From assembly GCA_030549335.1 (NCBI GenBank), contig JAUKPH010000018.1:7502001-7566000 (forward strand): DNA of 64,000 bases, written 5' to 3'. Positions 59,641 to 64,000 of this stretch are shown one piece after another; the first letter of the stretch is position 1, and the number at the start of each line of letters is the position of its first letter. Made by a program: the position numbers and the translations under genes. This stretch comes from Pontederia crassipes (taxonomy: Eukaryota; Streptophyta; Magnoliopsida; Commelinales; Pontederiaceae). The notes beneath the pieces are model-generated. The model saw only the letters and a program-made list of their open reading frames with translations, did not search any database and had not been told where the DNA came from.

Positions 59641-60588
59641 GCCTCATCAATATTACTAGGTTCAAATTGCGCAAGAAATGCCGAAAAAGCGCATAAGTTT
59701 TTCAAAGAGTTTCTAGTCTTTATACCTTCATTTATGTTACCTATGACTTGATCAAGTGGATGTGATGATGCATGTTTCCAATTCCTTAGAATAATTTGAT
59801 TATTCTCCACTTGTGATTCTTGTATTTGTTCTACATTTGAGATATCCATTCCCTTTTCTTCCGATTCTTCATTTTGGATTTGTATGTCTTCAAGATGTCT
59901 TTCCACTTCGACTATTTCTTCCTCATCATCATTCACTTGCTTGTTCATAAAAAAAATCATTAGTTTCATTGAATTTAACATTAATAGATTCACACCATCA
60001 TCACATTTTGCATCAAATTTGCCTAATTTATCTTTAATATTCAAGATATAACATTTACAATCAAACATTTTGAAATATGAAATATTTGGCCTTTTTCCAT
60101 ATAAGATTTCAACAACAACAAAGCCTTTTTCCATATAAGATTTCAAAACATGTTTTCTTTTCAAGGGGTCTAAGTAAGATTCTATTTAAAACATAACATG
60201 ATGTGTTTACGGCTTCCGCCCAAAAATACTTAGGCAACTTACTTTCTTTTAATATTGTCCTAGCCATTTCTTGAATAGTTCTGTTTTTTCTTTCTACTGC
60301 TCCATTTTGTTGAGGTGTTCTAGGTGTAGAAAAATTATGTGTAATTCCATTTTCTTCACAAAATAATTCAAATTTGTAATTTTCAAATTCACCTCCATGG
60401 TCACTTTTAATTTTTGCAATTCTCAACTCAAGTTCATTTTGTACTCTTTTTGCAAATTTAGAAAACATGCTTATAGTTTCATCTTTGCTTGTAAAAAAAA
60501 TAGTCAAAGTAAAACGAGAGAAGTCATCAACAATCACAAATACATATTTCTTTCCACCTAAACTTACAACATGGTCCAAATAAGTCAA
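59622..60588 (-). pseudogene. Copia integrase core and C-terminus, broken by a 34-bp insertion
   Basis: The core contains KSDHGGEFENYKFELF (second catalytic Asp) and PQQNGAVERKNRTIQEMART (catalytic Glu), and later YFWAEAVNTSCYVLNRI and CFEILYGKR. There the frame hits LCCC and a stop, because a 34-bp insertion (60113-60146 region) changes the frame. The original frame resumes with ISYFKMFDCKCYILNIKDKL, the usual C-terminal part, and runs to 59622. The enzyme would integrate the element DNA. Confidence 0.92.
60090..60146 (-). mobile_element. RTE-tail micro-insertion with 23-bp duplication
   Basis: A 23-bp stretch (60090-60112, CCTTTTTCCATATAAGATTT then CAA) is repeated exactly at 60124-60146. 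Between them is CAACAACAAAG, which together with the flanks reads CAACAACAACAAAGCCTT, the complement of the RTE LINE end. It looks like an almost completely truncated RTE insertion with its target-site duplication. Confidence 0.8.
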
Positions 60589-61170
60589 GATGTAAAAGTT
60601 CTAAGGACCTATGTGTACTAATAACATTTTTTAATTTAAAAGAGCTTTTGATTTGTTTACCTTTAAGACATGAATCATAAATATTATTTTTCTCAAATTT
60701 AATTTTAGGTAACCCTCTAACTAATTCATGACATGAAAGTTTGTTTAACAACTTAAAGTTTACGTGCCCTAATCTTCTATGCCAAAGATTTATATCATCA
60801 TGCATAATACTAAAACATTTTTCACTTTTCAAATTTTCATAGTCAATCTTGTATATGTTATTATATCTAAAATCCATATGTAGAACTTTCTTGCTTTCAT
60901 CTAAAATCAAGCATTTGTCCTTTTCAAAATTCACTAAGTAGTTTTTATCAAACAATTGACTTATACTAATTAAGTTATGTTTTAAGTTTTCAAATAGCCA
61001 AACACTTTTCAAATATACTTTATCATTCTTACTAACATTACCTATATCAATTACTCTTCCTTTGCTATTATCTCCAAAGGTGACTCTTCCTCCATTTTTT
61101 TTTCCAATGTAATAAAGTTTGATGGGTCACCCATCATATGTCTTGGTCATCCACTATCCAAATATCATTT
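60527..61170 (-). pseudogene. Copia protease and GAG-pre-integrase domain
   Basis: Around 61125-61160 the minus strand shows a protease active-site triplet (D-S-G) followed by TGA where copia proteases normally have Cys, then PRHMMGDP. So the site is cut by a stop. Downstream are SVWLFENLKHNLISISQLFD and LWHRRLGHVNFKLLNKLS (GAG-pre-integrase with the His pair). DSCLKGKQ follows: the Cys pair has lost its first member (Tyr instead). LLHLDLFGP carries the first integrase Asp. Confidence 0.88.
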
Positions 61171-61174
61171 GTCT

Positions 61175-62053
61175 TCATTTTCCTTTGGAGCTCCCTACAA
61201 GAAAGACATTAAGATTTTCATCTTTTTGGCACCCAAACTTGCTTGGTCCAATTTGGTTAGTGATGATCCTTTTAGGGATCCAAATCTTCTTCATACCACT
61301 ATTTAATCCCATTCTAACTTTGCATTCATAATAGTAATGTCCTTGATAACCACAATAAAAACAAATAATATGTGATTTCGTATGAAAATTTTGTGATGCT
61401 TTAATAAATAGAATCCTTTTATCATTCTTAATATCAAATGAGCTAAACTCAAGTCCAATTTTGTTGAAAGGTCTTTTTTGTGTTGATAGCATTGCATTTA
61501 GCATTTTTCCACAATTTGTAAATTTTTCAAGTTTGCCTTTTAAAACAATATTCTCATTTTTTAAAGTTTCAACACTACAAGTTTGTTTTTCACAAGATAA
61601 TTTCAAGGTATTGTTTTCCATTTTTAAAGCTTCAATCATAAATTCTAAATTAGAGTTCTCATCACCTAATAAATTACAATTTTTACAAACTTTAGTATCA
61701 TCTTTATTTTTCAAATTTTCAAATTCTATTTTCAAATCATCATGCTTCTTTTTAAGGCATCTATATTTATCTATAAGAATTCTAAACTCATCATGCATAT
61801 CAAAAAATTCGCTAACACTATATTCGGATGAGTTAGATAATATCTCATAACTATTTGCCATTAGACATATGTAGGCTTCTTCATCATCACTTGAGGAGAT
61901 ATTTGAGTTATTTTCTTTATCTTCACTTCCATCCCAAGTGACTTGAAGAGCTTTCTTTTTCTTCTTCAAGTTTTCTCCTTCCTTTTCTTTGTTAGCTAGA
62001 TTTGGACACTCATTCTTATAGTGTCTAACCTTTTTGCATTCAAAGCAAGTCAC
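61175..62053 (-). pseudogene. Copia gag C-terminal half: zinc knuckles and coiled coil
   Basis: This part starts with a CCHC knuckle CFECKKVRHYKNEC, then a basic KKKKK segment. A long heptad-rich section follows (KKKHDDLKIEFENLKNK; LEFMIEALKMENNTLKLSCE; VETLKNENIVLKGKLEKF) that should form a coiled coil. A second knuckle CFYCGYQGHYYYEC lies near 61370-61330. An extended gag with coiled coil and two knuckles is seen in SIRE-type elements. It is continuous with the upstream gag frame except for one stop at 62054. Confidence 0.9.
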
Positions 62054-62821
62054 TTAATTTTTGCTTGATGATCTTCTATTTGAAAAGCCAGCCTTTTTCT
62101 TTTGCTTGGCAAATCTAAGATATTTGTCAAGTTTTTTAGCATACAAGGCTAGCTTCTTCTCATCTAGATCTTCATTTTCTTCACTTGTTTCACTTTCATC
62201 CATCTTCGCTTTCAACGCCAAGGTCTTCTTTTTGAAAATACTTGTTTTTTCATTTTCCTTGACTCCAATCTCATAAGTCAAGAGTAATCCTATGAGACCA
62301 TCAAAATCTAGCTTGTTTAAGTCCTTCTCTTCGATCACCATTCGTTTTGTATGCCACTTGGAAGAGAGAGACCTGAGAAATTTCTTCACCTTTTAAGAGT
62401 TAGTTCGTGACTCGCTCAAAGCGGCTAAGCCATTCACAATATCATTAAAACGCACAACCATTTCATTTATATACTCATTTTCATGCATCTTAAAAGAGTC
62501 ATATTGATGATTCAAAATATTGTAATGATAAGTTTCCTCCAAATTAGAAACACGATTAAATTTCGTTGCATCTAAAACACAAAAAAGATGAATTTTTGCT
62601 TTCCAATTTAATTTCACAAGTAGTCTTTCACTTTCGATGTATTCCAAAGGTGACTTTCCACGCAAATCAAAACCATTTTCAATTATATTCCAAATATCAA
62701 TATCAATAGAGCATACATAAGCTTGCATTCTAATTTTCCAATAAGCAAAATTTGACGCATTAAAAAGTGGAAGGCGATTTGTGAATTGACCTTCACCCAA
62801 AGTAAAACCATTTGATGCCAT
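62054..62821 (-). pseudogene. Copia gag N-terminal half (UBN2-type)
   Basis: The frame begins at an ATG (62821) and reads FNASNFAYWKIRMQAYVCSI, YIESERLLVKLNWKAKIHLF and YDSFKMHENEYINEMVVRFN, typical of copia gag. A TAA at 62393-62395 interrupts it; the same frame continues with KKFLRSLSSKWHTKRMVIEE to a further TAA at 62054. Both stops are single in-frame lesions. Gag starts about 45 bp downstream of the primer-binding site. Confidence 0.92.
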
Positions 62822-62861
62822 AGCTCAAAAGATGTTTAAATCTTTAAAACAAGAGCAACAA

Positions 62862-62874
62862 GGCTCTGAAACCA
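62862..62874 (-). other. Primer-binding site of the copia element
   Basis: GGCTCTGAAACCA is the complement of TGGTTTCAGAGCC, one base off the initiator tRNA-Met site TGGTATCAGAGCC. It is separated by 2 bp from the LTR starting at 62877. Confidence 0.9.
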
Positions 62875-62876
62875 AT

Positions 62877-64000
62877 TGAAGGATCGAAAGCACCAAGAGG
62901 GGGCCGAGTGAATTGGTGTATAAAAATTTAAAACCGAAAAAAGTCGTAGAAGTAAATTTATAGAGAATGCGATCACAAGCAAATAAAGGATAAGTAAGAA
63001 GAGCAAGAGCAGAGCAAGAGAAAAGAAAGACGCGATATGTTGACGAGGTTCTACCCAACTCCTTGGCCTACGTCCCTGCTCCGACTTCTCAATCTTGGGA
63101 CCGTTGGAGATCCACTAGTCTTCTCTTTTCTTTTAGGGAGAGAATAACCTTTTCTACACCACAATGCCTTCTTCTACGCTCAAGAGGTAAGGCACACCTC
63201 TTCTTACAAGGAGCTCTCAAAATTATCTAAACAAGAATTCCCTCCAATGTTCTCTTCTTACAAATAATGTTCTCACTAAGAAACTAGAAGAGAGAAGGGA
63301 TGATTTGCAACTTTGGCTCAAGAAAAATACTTTGGATTTGAAGGGAGCTCTAGAATGATTTGCCTTGCTTGGATGATCTTCCTTCAATCTTTTTGATCCC
63401 TTTTATGGGCTTCTCTTTAAAATATGGTCATTGTAAAGTAATGCAAAAAGATTGTGCTGTCAGCTTTGAAGCGGTCGACCGTTTTAATATCGGTCCACCG
63501 TTTTGCACAGTAACTAGCCGTTATCCGCTTTGTCGCATCTTCAGCGATCGCCCATTACAGAATCGATCGTCCATTTAATAAAAAATTATATCCATTATTT
63601 TGTCTTTTCTATGCAATTTACCATTGATCGTAGGTCGTACAAGAATTATAGCCGTTCTTGCTTCCATAACAGTCGCCCGAAAGTGCATCGGTCGACCGAT
63701 TTTGAAGTCCAATGCATTCTGTGATTAGCGGTCGATCCAGCTTCCATTTCGGTCGTCCATTATCTTCATTACGGTCGACCGATAATAGATCGGTCGCTCG
63801 TTTTTAGAGTTTGTTCCTTCCTGTGATTAGCGGACGTTCCAGCTTTAATTTCGGTCGTCCATTATCTTCAATAACGGTCGACCGATAATAAATCGATCAC
63901 CCATTTTTTAGAGTTTGTTCCTTTCTGTGATTAGCGGACGTTCCATCTTCTATTTCGGTCGTCCATTATCTTCCATAACGGTCGACCGATTTAATATCGG
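62877..64000 (-). repeat. 5' LTR of the copia element, cut by the window end
   Basis: It starts TGAAGGATCGAAAGCACC as the 3' LTR does and follows it to the window end, about 150 bp short of completion. The palindrome array units begin at 63723, 63825 and 63929. Confidence 0.93.

Larger units (their letters stand above)
54029..64000 (-). mobile_element. SIRE/Maximus-like Ty1/copia retrotransposon, disabled
   Basis: Read right to left: 5' LTR (from 62877 rightward, cut by the window edge), primer-binding site, gag, protease, integrase, reverse transcriptase, RNase H, an extra ORF, polypurine tract (55280-55295) and 3' LTR (54029-55279). Total length would be about 10.1 kb. The copia gene order (integrase before RT), the long gag with coiled-coil region, the long LTR and the extra ORF downstream of pol fit the SIRE/Maximus lineage. 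Left flank 54024-54028 is GTCAC; its partner lies outside. Comparing the first ~250 bp of the LTRs by eye gives roughly 5-6% difference. Confidence 0.93.

Overview
The window is a repeat-rich stretch of a flowering-plant nuclear genome. The evidence is Ty3/gypsy elements of the Athila lineage, a SIRE/Maximus-type Ty1/copia element, a plant RTE-clade LINE, L1 LINE relics, Mutator-like inverted-repeat elements, and an intron-containing plant gene with two SWIB domains. GC-rich first exons lean weakly towards a monocot, but the species cannot be named from this sequence.

Layout. 1-16.6 kb is a nest. A decayed Athila-type element (RNase H and integrase remnants, then a 3' LTR from 14.76 kb) is split by a 10.5-kb non-autonomous LTR element (1689-12224, TSD GTACC, tRNA-Asp primer site, no gag or pol). 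That element itself carries a solo LTR (4562-6447, TSD CTTTC). 17.06-18.1 kb is an element with ~138-bp terminal inverted repeats enclosing a proline-rich membrane-protein gene fragment. 19.5-22.0 kb is a reverse-strand copia gag relic with its 5' LTR. 23.7-24.2 kb is a Mutator-type MITE with an exact 9-bp TSD. 26.45-29.63 kb is a full-length RTE LINE with an uninterrupted 1019-residue endonuclease/reverse transcriptase ORF and a 13-bp TSD. 29.8-31.5 kb is a 5'-truncated L1 on the minus strand. 32.5-35.7 kb holds short RTE derivatives, an L1 tail and a reverse-strand gypsy gag with part of its LTR. 38.96-39.45 kb is an internally deleted FAR1-related (SWIM zinc finger) copy.

The clearest cellular gene is at 41.83-46.15 kb: five exons encoding a 374-residue DEK_C + SWIB + SWIB nuclear protein. 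Its last intron has collected retroelement debris. A 324-bp tandem duplication lies just downstream. A further first exon (51994-52224) belongs to a plant gene whose later exons I do not find here. From 54029 to the window end lies a reverse-strand SIRE-like copia element with both LTRs (the right one cut by the window edge), a disabled gag-pol and an extra ORF between pol and the 3' LTR.

Most notable: (i) one RTE family is represented by an intact copy, two internally deleted SINE-like derivatives (one with a perfect 18-bp TSD), tail-only copies, and a 34-bp micro-insertion that breaks the copia integrase; (ii) paired palindromes built on GGTCGACCGAT occur in two unrelated LTR families, a gypsy-type solo LTR and the copia LTR and interior; (iii) a captured gene inside an inverted-repeat element.
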